From: Paramarasmius palmivorus
Taxonomy: Eukaryota; Basidiomycota; Agaricomycetes; Agaricales; Marasmiaceae
DNA length: 64,000 nucleotides
Direction: 5' to 3'
Assembly: GCA_037176845.1 (NCBI GenBank)
Contig: JAYKXP010000011.1
Location: 744,001 to 808,000 of the forward strand
In this document: one piece after another, positions 46,500-57,534 of the stretch
Layout of the letters: each line of letters begins with the position of its first letter
Numbering within the stretch: position 1 is the stretch's first letter
Translations under genes and position numbers: made by a program
Notes under the pieces: generated by a model
Seen by the model: only the letters and a program-made list of their open reading frames with translations
Databases searched by the model: none
What the model was told of the DNA's origin: nothing

Positions 46500-47687
46500 A
46501 TGTCCTCTTCCAAGAAACTCATCCTCGTCGTCGGTGCCACTGGTGCACAGGGTCTACCTGTTGTCAACTCTCTCCTTGCTCCCAGCAAGGACGGTTCACC
46601 TTCTCCGTACGCAGTACGCGCTTTGACTAGAGATCCGACCAGCGAGCGAGCGTTGCAATTGAAGGCTGCCGGTGCGGAACTATTCAAAGGTATAAGCAGG
46701 TTTTATACAAGAAAGTCATGAATTGACGACAGGCGCAGGTTCATTCGAGGACACCAAAGATATTGTGGAGGCCTACAAAGGTTGCTATGGTGCCTTTATC
46801 AACACGGATACCTTCACCGTTGGCCAGAAGCGGGAGATCTATGCCGCCATCCAGCTCTACGAGCACTCTCATCGTGAAAAGTCGATGCGACACTTCATTT
46901 GGAGTGGGCTCGATTATAGTAGCAAAGTGAGTGACGCAACTTGTGACTAGTTTCGACAAGCTTACATTTTGGGTTTGTAGCTTGGGAACTATCAGCTCAA
47001 GTACAAGGCAGAGCATCTTGATGGCAAAGGCATTTTCAACGACTTCTTGAAGATGCAGCCGTCGGCTCCCGTGGGAGATAGATTGACTTGGTCTATCGTC
47101 ACGACTGGACCGTACATAGAAGGTCTCCGTAGTGTAAGTGACAGAAACACAAGTTGACGCTCTAGCTGACACGTTTCCAGCCTCTCCTCGGGCCACTTGA
47201 AGAGCGCGAAAACGGAGCAGTAGTTTTTGCCACCCCCATAGGAGATGGGCATGTCCCAGTCATCAGCCTTAGAGATATTGGCTGGTGGGTCCGCTGGACT
47301 TTTGATAACCGAGAGGAAACGTCAGGCAAAGAGATTAAGATCGCGACCGAGATGCTGAACTGGGATACACTGGTCGAGACGTTTACTCGTGTGACTGGAA
47401 TTCCTGCCATTCATAGGAGACTCGGTGTGGACGAGTACATGGCAAAGAGAGGTCTTGACAAAATCCCGATTGCAGCGGAAGGCGACAAAGATTCACCCAC
47501 CGTTAAGGACACATTCAGCGGAATGTATTGGACTTGGAGGGATAACCTCTTAACCAGGGACATGGAGTGGCTCAGAAAGATCCATCCTGAAGGACATACT
47601 TTGGAAAGCTGGATCAGAGAGACCGGCTATGATGGCACCAGGGGGAAGAGCGTCTTGAAGACCGATAGGATTAACTATAGAGCCTAG
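46500..47687 (+). CDS. NmrA-like NAD(P)-binding protein
   Basis: Four exons with introns at about 46691-46734, 46927-46980 and 47134-47180. It starts MSSSKKLILVVGATGAQGLP, a Rossmann dinucleotide-binding motif (GATGAQG). VRALTRDPTSERALQLKAAG and the rebuilt join FKGAGSFEDTKDIVEAYKGC are typical of the NmrA/atypical short-chain family, as are HFIWSGLDYSSK and TWSIVTTGPYIEG. The catalytic YxxxK of classical SDRs is absent. NmrA itself is a negative regulator of nitrogen metabolism that senses NAD(P) redox; many fungal relatives are uncharacterised reductases, so the function is open. Length is about 335 residues. An in-frame ATG at 46395 is less likely as start. Confidence 0.87.
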
Positions 47688-48429
47688 TACATAGACCTGA
47701 GCGGACCTTGTATGACGATGCAAGGAGCCATTGAAAGCGCTTGGGCCAGCAATCCCAACGAGATTTGCGCGGAGGAAGATTGATGCCATCCGATGACTTT
47801 GGATGACATCGAATGCCTTCGGATGAGCCGCCAATGTGGTCGATGACAACCTATGAGCCCAACGTGAATTCAAAGTTCTCATTGTATCTTTAACTCACCA
47901 AATTAAAGCTTTAACATGTAGATGCCCTTGAGCTTGAGGTCAGTTTTGTTCCCAAGACCGTGCTCACTGCTGCGATGAGTGTTCTTTACCACGGCCAGAG
48001 GTTCAACATAGACCTGTAACCGATCCCTAGTGACGATGACAAGCATGTACTAGGGACCTGTACATCTGGGTTTAAATTGGCGGGAGACATTTTAGGGATT
48101 TGCCGAAACTCGAAAAGGATTTGAGAATCCTTTTTGGGAAGGCTCGTAATACATATGACATGACAGCGTGTAATAATGATGACACACGCGGAAATAAAAG
48201 AAATTTTCTGCTTTCGTTCGCTCTTGGTTCACTCTCTCGTATCTCAAGCTGTATGGCCATCTTCAAGCTTCATCAAGACAGGCAAGCGGAGGGATGAAAT
48301 TGGACTCGGAACGGATAGGATTGCTGTAGTCACCATGTTCAAGTTGGAGTGAAGTTACGAGGTCCGTGCGTTCAATACCACCTCAACGCAGGGCTCTAAA
48401 CACTGCCTACAGTACTTGCTTTACCTACA
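47688..48429. other. Intergenic with 29-bp copy of FAD-oxidase coding sequence
   Basis: 47725-47753 is identical to 44006-44034 inside the FAD-oxidase gene. The following 60 bp contain near-repeats of GGATGA. The rest shows no feature. Confidence 0.5.
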
Positions 48430-49440
48430 CTCCTCGTCTACATTCCTGTCTTCTGGACCCCGCAATGAAGCACGTCCTAATGTCCCTGGAAGTCTGTAAC
48501 CGAAACTGCCACCGAACTGAATTCGCGATCGTCCACATCCAATCCACCACAGAAGCGACATTCGAAAAAATGGACTTCTCGTGGAAAATTCCTTCGTACG
48601 CAGATGATACAAGCAAGGATTTATCATTGGATTCCGTTGATGACAGAGTACATGAGTCGAAACAACGTTGCACGTGAGATAAAGTACTTGTGTACCGGAT
48701 TAGCGAGTGATGAGGGCTGAGAACCGCAACGATGATGTGGTTGTACTGAGGGGGCGCCGTAGTTGTCAGTGCATGCCATGAGATACCGGAGAACATTGCT
48801 TGATATTGGCAAGTTCATCGTAGGCGTTACGAAAGGCAGGTAGCGTGTAGCGCGAGTGTCCAGCGTAGTAAATGAAGTGAGCCTCGTCAACAAAAATGTG
48901 ACCTATGAAACTCCTGTAGTTGGGGTCTCGGATAGTGTTCCCAAAACGCGAGTAGTATCCTTCTTTGAGCTTGAATAATTGTTCGGGAGTTACAATGAAA
49001 TGTCGATAGCTTCGGCCTTTGCTCATACATTCTCCTGCAATTTGCATTCACGTTAGACGATTTCTGTAGCAAAAGAACACGATACGCATCTTCCAAAACT
49101 TCGCGGTCCTATCTGTCTCTCCATTAATGGCCAATATTGGTATCTTTCAGTCCAAAACCCTTGACCTACAAAGCGTCTCAGGAATGCACAGTGCGATCGT
49201 CTTCCTTGACCCAATTCCCGCAAACGCAGCCGAGTCCTTCTCATACGACATTCTAACAGCATCAACCTGTAGTTCCCAAGGAATTTCGCGGCCGTCCGTG
49301 ATGAGATATCCAATGATGACTGCTTTGAGGGCCAACGCAAGGTTGTCATCTTGTAGGGTGAGAGAGGTGAGGATAGTCGGAGGAATAATGGATCTTCTTG
49401 TCTTTGGTGACATCTTCATGATGTTTTGCACCTGTACCCT
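48430..49440 (-). pseudogene. Decayed RecQ-like DNA helicase
   Basis: Minus-strand fragments appear in the order of a RecQ-family helicase but in different frames. WELQVDAVRMS with an eroded Walker A (GIGSRKTIALCIPE instead of GxGKT) is followed by a frame change, then FIVTPEQLFKL, HIFVDEAHFIYYAG (the DEAH-type Walker B), and after another frame shift at about 48790 WHALTTTAPPQ, corresponding to motif III. The C-terminal zinc and winged-helix parts are missing or unrecognisable. Such RecQ-like genes are multicopy in many mushrooms and often decay. It cannot be made intact by a plausible intron because the shift near 48790 falls within the motif linkage. Confidence 0.65.
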
Positions 49441-50049
49441 GAGCAGCGCAAGTTACAAGTCGTCCGCGTCATTCCCGCTACCGCTAGGTAGTGGGTCTTG
49501 CATTTCGATCCTGTCCGCCACTTTTTGCGGAGCCATCACAAAATTTCCTTATATGGTGGTCTATGGGATAATATGTTTCGCGTCAGCAATTTTCGGGTGA
49601 CTTTGTTTTCAGTGTTCATGCTGATTCCGATCTTTTCTCTTCCCGGAAAAGTCGCAGATATGACCTCCAAGTGATTCTCACTTCTCCACTCGCTCTTGAA
49701 GCTAGCGTTGAGTTTTCCTGGCGTAGATTTGGCAGAAGTTGCACCGTAATGTTGCTTACATCGTTACTCTGGGTAGTATCGCCTTTGAGGCATGTGGTGG
49801 GGCAAGCGCTGCGTCGGCGCTTAAACTCAATGTCTCCGAGAGGCTAAGTAGTGCTTGTGAAGAGAGTTATTGAGCGTAGTGGATGGTATTAATGGGGTCT
49901 TGGCATAGACACTGAGCGCTGAACTCTACTGAGTCACTAGTGAGATACATACAAGTCGGAGCCAAGAATTTACAAGAAGTGGTTTCGGTATACAACGATT
50001 GTTGTGATTTAAAAGGGGTCTCGACATTTTCAACGAAGTTCCGTTCACT
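49441..50049. other. Intergenic
   Basis: No coding frame with family signature; no repeat recognised. Confidence 0.4.
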
Positions 50050-51708
50050 TTAGTTTACCGCATGCATCGTTAACATGTGCCTCCTCACAGCGTCTGCCCT
50101 CGAGAGCACCTTTAAACAGCGAGCACATCGGTATCCTTCCCCCATAAATTCTCCGTGTGAAGCAAATCTTTCGTGTCGTTTCCGATCAGCAGGACGAACG
50201 AAGCTCTTTCGACAGTCCGGTATCAGACATGGGTATTTTTTGATGCCTTGCTGGGCTCTTTGTGGTTTGTTGGCCGAAGTCTTCTTCCTTCGTAGCTTCC
50301 GAGGTGGTTCGTCAAAGTGGTCTTCGTCATCGATAGCCTTCTCGGCAATAAAATCCTTGTCTTTGGAATCTCCACTGATGTGCGTATCTGGCTCGTAATG
50401 CTCTGGTCGATGGAATTGCTTTTCTAATTGGTAGCATGGTGGTTGTCGGTCTCGTTGGAGACGATCTGTACCCTTCGGAGGCAATGTGATCGGAGGAGGC
50501 TCGGGTCTCTGACGCTTTGTATCGCGTGTGTGGCGTTGGATCGTATGAGGCGTGGCCATGATAGATGGTGATACTACGTGGGTGGAAGGAGAGACTAAGT
50601 CGGGTGCTTTTGGCCCGAGATTTGCAAGTGAAACCGCGGTCTCGAGCGGAGCCTGATGTCTTTGTGAGACTGCCGAGGTGTGCGATACGGGATTTGGAAG
50701 CTTCTGTAAGACAAGGCCCGGGTTCATTTCGATGTCCTGGCATTCGTCTTGGCCAGTCGCATGAACATCATGGCCGACGACACTGGGAAAAGGGGAGGGC
50801 GTTCTGTTCGCTGCCTCACAGAGCATGCGATCTGGCCTGGACTCGTATCGGATGTTTTTCTCATGCGACAAGGAATGATAGCCGACGGAGAGAGGAGAGG
50901 CGTGTTCCTTCAGGTGTTCACGTAAATGACTTTCTCTGTGAAATTTTTTCTGACACGCTAATACCGGGCAAAAGAGTGCGGGAACCCTTTCATATTCTAC
51001 GAATGAGCTAGATGACGACAGCTCGGAGTTGCTCGATGATGCGGGTGGTGTCACGTTTAGATTAGAGGGCCGTGTATGGGTGTCGAATAGCGATACTATT
51101 TCGACGTTTAATACAGGCAATATGATCTGTGAAGATAACTCGACTGAGCCGCGCTTCGCTGGAGAAGTCTGGTGCTCGGCGATAAATGTGTTGGTTTGTA
51201 GTGAATTGGTCCGCTTAGGTCCTAGCTCTGCTCCTATCCTCTCGAGAGGTCGAGAGAGGACCTGGGACGTGTGAACAAAGTCCTTGAACAATGTCTCCAT
51301 CTCCTCTGGAGGCATTTCTATGTCGTCTATGGTCGCCTGCGTGAGATGGTGCCAGGATGCAGGAACCGTTGCCGGCAATGTCAAGTACGAGTCTGTGGTC
51401 GTACTCAGGCACATGGACGGAGCGGCTGCTGATGTGGACGGCTTAGGAGTAGAGGAATAAAGCTGGGTGCGACGGTTTCTATTAATCCGCATCTGAAACG
51501 TTGCAGGGACCATTACCTCGTGGCATGTAGTAGCGGATACCACAGAACCGCGTAGGAGTGTCTCCGCATCGTCACCTTGCGTGGTTAGCGGAATAGTTGT
51601 GGTGTTTAGCACTGTTCTTCGTGGTTCATTGGACCGTGCTCTTCTGCGACCACTGTTTGATATGTTGATCGTGCTTTGTATGATTGGATTAGTGTCGATA
51701 TGTATCAT
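50050..51708 (-). CDS. C2H2 zinc-finger regulator
   Basis: An intronless 552-codon frame starting at ATG 51706-51708. Three C2H2 fingers are visible. The first lies in the middle (CPVLACQKKFHRESHLREHL, about residues 250-275). Two lie at the very C-terminus: CLIPDCRKSFVRPADRKRH with a wider His spacing, and CARCLKVLSRADAVRRHMLT. Between them are long Ser/Pro/Asp-rich regions. Arg-rich patches (GRRRARSNEPRR near residue 20, PPRKLRRKKTSA before the last fingers) could be nuclear localisation signals. Terminal paired fingers with a single internal finger are common in basidiomycete regulators of unknown target. No neighbouring enzyme gene suggests a target. Confidence 0.83.
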   Translation of the reverse strand: MIHIDTNPIIQSTINISNSGRRRARSNEPRRTVLNTTTIPLTTQGDDAETLLRGSVVSATTCHEVMVPATFQMRINRNRRTQLYSSTPKPSTSAAAPSMCLSTTTDSYLTLPATVPASWHHLTQATIDDIEMPPEEMETLFKDFVHTSQVLSRPLERIGAELGPKRTNSLQTNTFIAEHQTSPAKRGSVELSSQIILPVLNVEIVSLFDTHTRPSNLNVTPPASSSNSELSSSSSFVEYERVPALFCPVLACQKKFHRESHLREHLKEHASPLSVGYHSLSHEKNIRYESRPDRMLCEAANRTPSPFPSVVGHDVHATGQDECQDIEMNPGLVLQKLPNPVSHTSAVSQRHQAPLETAVSLANLGPKAPDLVSPSTHVVSPSIMATPHTIQRHTRDTKRQRPEPPPITLPPKGTDRLQRDRQPPCYQLEKQFHRPEHYEPDTHISGDSKDKDFIAEKAIDDEDHFDEPPRKLRRKKTSANKPQRAQQGIKKYPCLIPDCRKSFVRPADRKRHERFASHGEFMGEGYRCARCLKVLSRADAVRRHMLTMHAVN

Positions 51709-52999
51709 GGGAGGCAGTGAGGCTCACGGGTTCAAGTCATCTAGGTCGAAATGTCTATAATGTGAAGAATAGGTGTCGATCGCCATTGGGTCGCGTCTGA
51801 GTGGGAAGAAAGGACGCGACTTTGTTCGAATTGGCGCATAAATTAAAATCAGGGTTGATCCACGTGGCACCCCGGAGTCACGACTCTCCCCCGAAAGTTT
51901 TTGCTAGTTACTAACGGGAAACTGCCCCTACTTGTCAACGCCGTCGAACGGCAAACTCCGAATAGGTCGCTTCCTTTCAAGTTGAGATTTAGTGTAGATA
52001 TAACTGGGTGTTGACTGTACGCACGTAAAATCATTGGAATACCTTTACGAGTTATGCTTTGAATTCCTGCTCAAATACGACATATGAATATATGAACGAC
52101 TCGGCTCCGTATTTGATATTGGATAGATATCTCGGAAGTTTCCGATTTGAACACCTCAACGTTTCCTCAACTGGATCTTTACGTTTTGTGTCGGAGTTTG
52201 CCGTAAATCAATGTTCTGGCTCGATCGTCGACCGTGTTCCCTGTCTTTGTTCTGTTTTTGTTTCTCTTGGGTTTTCTACACTTCCATGTCTGCAAAGGAA
52301 AGGTCACAGTCGGTGACTCGTTGTGATGGAAGCTGCTCTGGTATCGGGTCTTTGGTAGAAGGTGATTGGTTCTCTGATCCGCAGCAAGATCTATTGCCTG
52401 ATAGCTCACGATTTCTGCGTACAATAGACCTCTAACTGGCGGTAATTCCTCGTGTCTATATTGTGCCGTGCTGCAACGTTAAGGAGTTCTGGGAATATGG
52501 GTGGCGGATATTGGGATGCATTGACTTATTGCGCGAACGGGCAGAAATTCAAAAAGTTTTTGCGGAAAGATCTACGGAGTGAGTTCTTGGAAGCTGTACG
52601 ACCCAATTCGTTTCTGATAGGGATTGCTAGTTTAAAACTGTTATGGCAATTCGGTGGTTACTTGCTCAAAACAGCAACGGCTTACCCATCATGAATCCAT
52701 GATATATTGACTTGGAATCACGACGCCGTGCGTTCTGTTTCCTTGCAACCACCATCATGTTCGTCAGTCCTTCGCCACCAAAACATTTTCATAGTCGTCT
52801 TGATATGCTTCTCGGAGTGTCCGTAAAGGCGAAAGAGTATTCCATGAAGTGCGACGGTGCGTATACCCCAACGCCTCAATCTTCGGTCTTTCTCCTGTTT
52901 TATATCCATTCCTTTGCATTTTTTCGTGGTGTGCCACTGAAGCCCTTTTATCGTGAAACAGACCTTCTTGCCCATGCATGTCGCTACTACTCGCTTAAG
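51709..52999. other. Intergenic, about 1.3 kb
   Basis: Divergent gap. Several short open stretches without signature; the one at 52712-53182 merely extends the next gene's first exon upstream. Confidence 0.4.
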
Positions 53000-54586
53000 A
53001 TGTCATCGCAACACCCGGACCCTTCGCTCATCGAGGTTGCAAACGAATGTTTGCGTAGGTTAGAAGAACTACTAAGCGACGACTATACTGGTGCGCCAGT
53101 GGGAATGTTGGGTACGCTTCTCCTCTCTTTATATGCTGATTTCGTTTTCGCCCGTGATATGACTGACAGGTTTCTGTTCTAGTGGAAGTTTACGATGATC
53201 TCTCTGACGAGCTGTCTCCTGGAGATGTTCGTCCCTCGTGTAACCAGTTGTCGAATGCAGGCAGCAACGCGTGGACATCTCTCTCTTTCTCGGGCCGTAA
53301 TCCTCGGTCATCGTCGAATTTTGTTGTGGCTCAATCGGGTTTGAAGGATGCGCGGGTTGTTAACAGGTGAGGAGAATGTACATTCAGTTGCCCTTGTTGA
53401 TGATCGAAATTCTAGTAGTTCGCCGATTTCTATGGCTTCTGATGTGGGCGGACTCTCAAATGGCTTGAGGAATGGTCGACCCAATGGGGTCGTGATGCCT
53501 CAGGCAGCTCACGCAATGGCCCTCAATGATGCCGATCCGTTGGCAAGCCGCAGTATCGGTTCAGCTCGTGTCGATTCCACACAGTCTTGTGGATTCGTGA
53601 TGAGCAGCGACGGATGTGGAGTGTGGTACGGCGGCTGTCGGCCGTCTAAGCCCGCATGTACCGTCACAGGAACGCGAGGCGTTGCTATTCAGGGACAGGA
53701 CGAAGAATGTTCTGAGTGAGTGTATGCCGTTCAGTAATGCAACGTTGTTATTGAAGGTATTATAGTCAGTACCAATCAGGAACGTTTCCGATGAGAAATA
53801 CGTGTCGGTATGGCGCCATTGGTGGACCAGTCGTGAAGGAGCTCGTAGACGGCGAACCAAATGCCCTGAAACGCCTGCGTGAACAAAAACATGGACAGGG
53901 TCATGAATCTTCCGGAATCGTCGACTTGATGAGCACTGCTGTGGAACGTCGAGTACGGGAGGAGCAAGTGTCTATGTCGAGTGGAGTTTTGGACCTCGGC
54001 AAAAACTCTACAAGTTCAGGTTCGTCGAGAACAAGATCGCCGCTCTACACGGCGCCTTCGGGCAGTAGATCTGCATTCGTTCGGTTTCTGGTTTATTTTG
54101 GCTTCGATTCGAAGACGAAAGAGCATATGCATGGATTGTTCCGCAGATGGTGGGTATGCGGTGCTTTTCTGGTTCTGCCAGCTTTGATTCATCCATTTTA
54201 CTAGGGACGACGGTCCACGCCGGGTACCTGATTCTCAAGGAGCATCGAAGCATTTGAACGCTCCTCCGGGTGAGCATGCTATTTGGAGAGGCTTTCATAG
54301 CGGAAGGATGGCAGATCATTGCTATGACGAATACAAATCCTCTGGGGTTTTCCACGTACTCTGCGAGCCGCTCGACGACGAAGTGCAATATATTGTGGTG
54401 CGCGGAGCTCGACCCGGGATATACACTTCCAGGTTGGATGTTATTCGAAGGGGTTTGGGGTTCAGAGGTGGGAGTGTGCTCCGTTTTGTTGGATCTCCTG
54501 AGGATGCCTTTCGAGCCTTTCAGGACTATCTTCGTGCGGGTAAGACCGGAGTTTTGTCGGATAGGATTGATACTGAGATATTGTAG
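53000..54586 (+). CDS. Viroplasmin-like (RNase H1 N-terminal type) domain protein
   Basis: Five exons (53000-53111, 53183-53296, 53367-53715, 53766-54149, 54205-54586) join in frame to about 446 residues. The first 340 residues are low-complexity Ser/Gly/Asn-rich. The last exon contains YIVVRGARPGIYTSRLDVIR followed by GFRGGSVLRFVGSPEDAFRA, which matches the small domain found at the N-terminus of RNase H1 and in viroplasmin-type proteins (the G-x-x-P-G-I-Y-x-S pattern and the later phenylalanine before a helix). That domain binds double-stranded RNA or RNA/DNA hybrids. No RNase H catalytic domain is attached. Mushrooms carry many genes with this domain in otherwise unrelated proteins. The splice joins were chosen for frame and consensus; the second donor (GCC|GTAATC) is weak. 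Confidence 0.65.
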
Positions 54587-55813
54587 TTTAGTTGCTGATT
54601 GTACTTGCTGTTGCATCAAACATGGGCTGTATTTTTTGGTATGAACGTGAGTGGTCTCAGAGCCCCGTAAAAGAGATCTATATTGTGGATACGTGTGCTT
54701 GAGAACGGTATAGAATCGGCATTTATTTGCTTTTCGTCGCAAAAAATCGCTAGTACTACTAGCGACGCTCCGAGTTATATCAAGCAAAGAGAGACGTGGT
54801 GGTGTGTGCCAGTTTACCCTTGTATGGTCTGATCACGACGTTATAGGCATGAGGTGCTGAAGCAACCGGGTAAGTTGCTGCTTTTCCATGTGTCTGACTA
54901 CAGAAGCAACTCCGGATATCTGTAGGTTGACTCCCTTGGTGGGCTTCGGTGTACGGGTACCGTCCGCTGCGGTCCCAGGAGCAGCTGTATCGTGGATGGA
55001 AAGGAAAAGATAGCTTTGTGTTTCAATAGAAGAGTTTTCGGTAACGTGTTGTTTTTCCCTGGAATCTTTGCGCGTGTTAATGGGTCCATAGGCGCCTATT
55101 ATCTGTTCTCGGTTGCGTGCCGATTGAATTTTTCATCTCTGAAACCTCCTCAGTGATTGAGTGTAATGGTTCATTATCGAATGCCGGTATAGTCTCTTAT
55201 CATAACCCGTGCTATTGCTGACTCTTTCTCTCTTTCTTTTTCTTTTTTGGTATATCGATTTGTTAGGTACTGTCTCAGTTCTGGGTGGTAGAGACTGGCT
55301 GGTCAGTATAACGTATGCTCACACCATAATGGTATTAAATCAAAGTCTGACTTCTTGTTTATTTCGGACCGCGGGAGGTGTTTTCATCGCTACGACGATA
55401 TGAATTTCAGCAGTCTTCTGCAGTTCTATTTGTTAGCGGCTAGGATTGATGTATGGGTACGTTGACGACCGAGCACGTTTGTCAGAAGACAATACCAAGT
55501 TTGCTTACTTTTCTGACAGATATCGTGCATGGAAATCAGTCGGGCGTTTCAGTGTGACCTGACTCTTCTGGTCGAAGTAGTGGCATTCCGAGTCCTTCCC
55601 TAAATAACGGGTATCTTGTGAGTAGTTGAGTATCAGTGATGATGGATTGTTGATAGGTATTTTGGGTGCATTGTATCGAAGTGAATCTTAGATCCATTGA
55701 AATTGGATTTTTTTCGAACCGTGTTTGGCAAAGATTTTTCTTTTGGCCGATTTTACCACAGTGAGGATTTGTTATATAAGGTCTCGGCATGTTCTCTTTT
55801 GATTCAGTGTACC
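54587..55813. other. Intergenic, about 1.2 kb
   Basis: T-rich patches around 55215-55260; no coding frame with a signature. Confidence 0.4.
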
Positions 55814-57247
55814 ATGGATACTTGCCCTGATCTCACTTCTCTACCTATTACTGCGTTCTTGTCCCCTCCGGAATCGTCTTCTGGGTCCGTTGTGAACGAT
55901 GTGAGGCGTCCTCCTGTCTTGGCTTTCGATCTATACTGACGAAGGGTTTGCAGACGGGTCTGGAAGGGAGTGACGGTGCAGCCACGGTGGAGTCACCTCT
56001 CGACACCTGTGCCACCGTCTCTGGAGGCGGGAGTTCTAACACAAAATTTTTGTCTTATGAGCCAACCGAGCACGCCGACAGTTGGTGTGCAGAGTGAGTG
56101 ACGTTCTATGGCATCTGCGACTTCTGACTCACGTACCTTGGATCCCAGCGTTGTGACGCTCGGTATCGGTCCTCTTGCGACGCCCGTTGAATTCTCTTCG
56201 CCCTCGTCGCTGGATGTGAACAGTTTATGGGAGTGTCCTATATGTCACTTGGGTGTAACGTGGTTGAAGGGGCGATGGGCTGTGCATCTCAAAACCCATC
56301 GACATCTTTGGGCCGGCGCCGTGTCCAAAAATGACAAGATCCAGTGGTGCATAGGAGTTCCTTACGAATATCGTGACAAGTATGGCGTGTTCGAGGAAGG
56401 ACCATGCTATGAATACGGTGGCCAGCGTCGAATCGGAGGTTGCTTGTTAGGATTTCGTTCCAAGAAAGCGTTGTTCATGCATTTGTGTTACGGAGAATTC
56501 GGTTGTGTCCCTTTGGGTGTATCGTGGAGGGTACGTTCACTTTGGACTTTTCTAGACGTGTCATTTATGCTGATCTTTGATAAGATTTCCCGGATGGCGC
56601 TGGCGCAGCGCGTTACTGGTTCTTTGGCGTCAGATTTGTGCAGTGGCCGCTCGGGCGAGGGGGTCGTAGTTGCACAGAAAGATCTTGTGCGTGCTGATCG
56701 GCTCGAAGACAGGCTTTTAGAGTGAGTAGTGACATATGATGCTGTCTGTTCCAGTCTGATGGTGTCTCTCAGTAGCGAGATTCTTGTCGTTGGCCCTCTT
56801 ATGATCCCGGTGGAATTCCTTTCGCCACCGAGTCCTTTGTCAGTCGACCGTGACGTAGTCTACGAGTGTCCGGTGTGCCATTTGGACGTGAAGTCATCGA
56901 ACGGACGATGGGCGTCGCACCTCCATACTCATCGACATCTCTGGGATCGTAGTGATCCATCTGCTAACACCCTTTTGAAATGGTGTATAGGCGTTCCGTA
57001 CGAGCACCGGGCAAAATACGGTGTTTCGAGGGATATGGTCTCCTATCATCATTGTGGCAGAACTCGAATTGCTGGTTGCCTGCTAGCGTTTCGCACGAAA
57101 GATGCGCTGGATAAGCACCTGTGTCATGCTGATTTCGGTTGTCTCTCGCTGGATGCAGTTTCCTTCACTGATGGTGATGAAGATGAAGGTGGCACCTATT
57201 TGGTTCAGTCTGCAGACAGCAGCTATAATCCTTCCCCGGGTTCGTAG
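55814..57247 (+). CDS. Internally duplicated zinc-finger-like protein
   Basis: Five exons (55814-55900, 55954-56093, 56149-56530, 56585-56721, 56755-57247) join in frame to about 412 residues. Two copies of a module of about 110 residues are present. Copy 1 has LWECPICHLGV, HLKTHRHLW, IQWCIGVPYEYRDKYGV and RIGGCLLGFRSKKALFMHLC. Copy 2 has VYECPVCHLDV, HLHTHRHLW, LKWCIGVPYEHRAKYGV and RIAGCLLAFRTKDALDKHLC. Each starts with VGPL/IGPLATPVEF-type residues and holds a CxxC...HxxxH finger plus later conserved Cys/His. The last intron (56722-56754) is only 33 nt and joins the modules; without it there would be two shorter genes in the same frame. I do not recognise the family; nucleic-acid binding is a guess from the finger. 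Confidence 0.62.
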
Positions 57248-57534
57248 ATGCCGAGGAATTTGTCAAGCCGAGAAAATGTTGTATGGATTCGAGTACGGAC
57301 GCTTGCATTAGGTACACAAAGTTCCGATGATTTCAATGTAGGAGATTCAGGAGTTTATATGAACAGAAACAAATAAATGTTAATAGCAAGCCGCAGACCA
57401 ACAAGTCTACGTTCGTACAGGCGCGACTTTGATTCTTCTCTGGTTCAACACGTCGATTGACCAGCCTGCAAACAATGTGGTATTTTCCACGCCCTGTCCT
57501 TTGATTTCGACAACGATCCATGCTGCTTCTTCGA

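Noticed and set aside
47770..47830. Possible minisatellite of GGATGA-like units
   Set aside because: The units are irregular and few; could be chance in a GATG-rich stretch.
51720..51745. GGTTCAAGTC resembling a tRNA T-arm
   Set aside because: No matching acceptor, D or anticodon arms could be folded around it.
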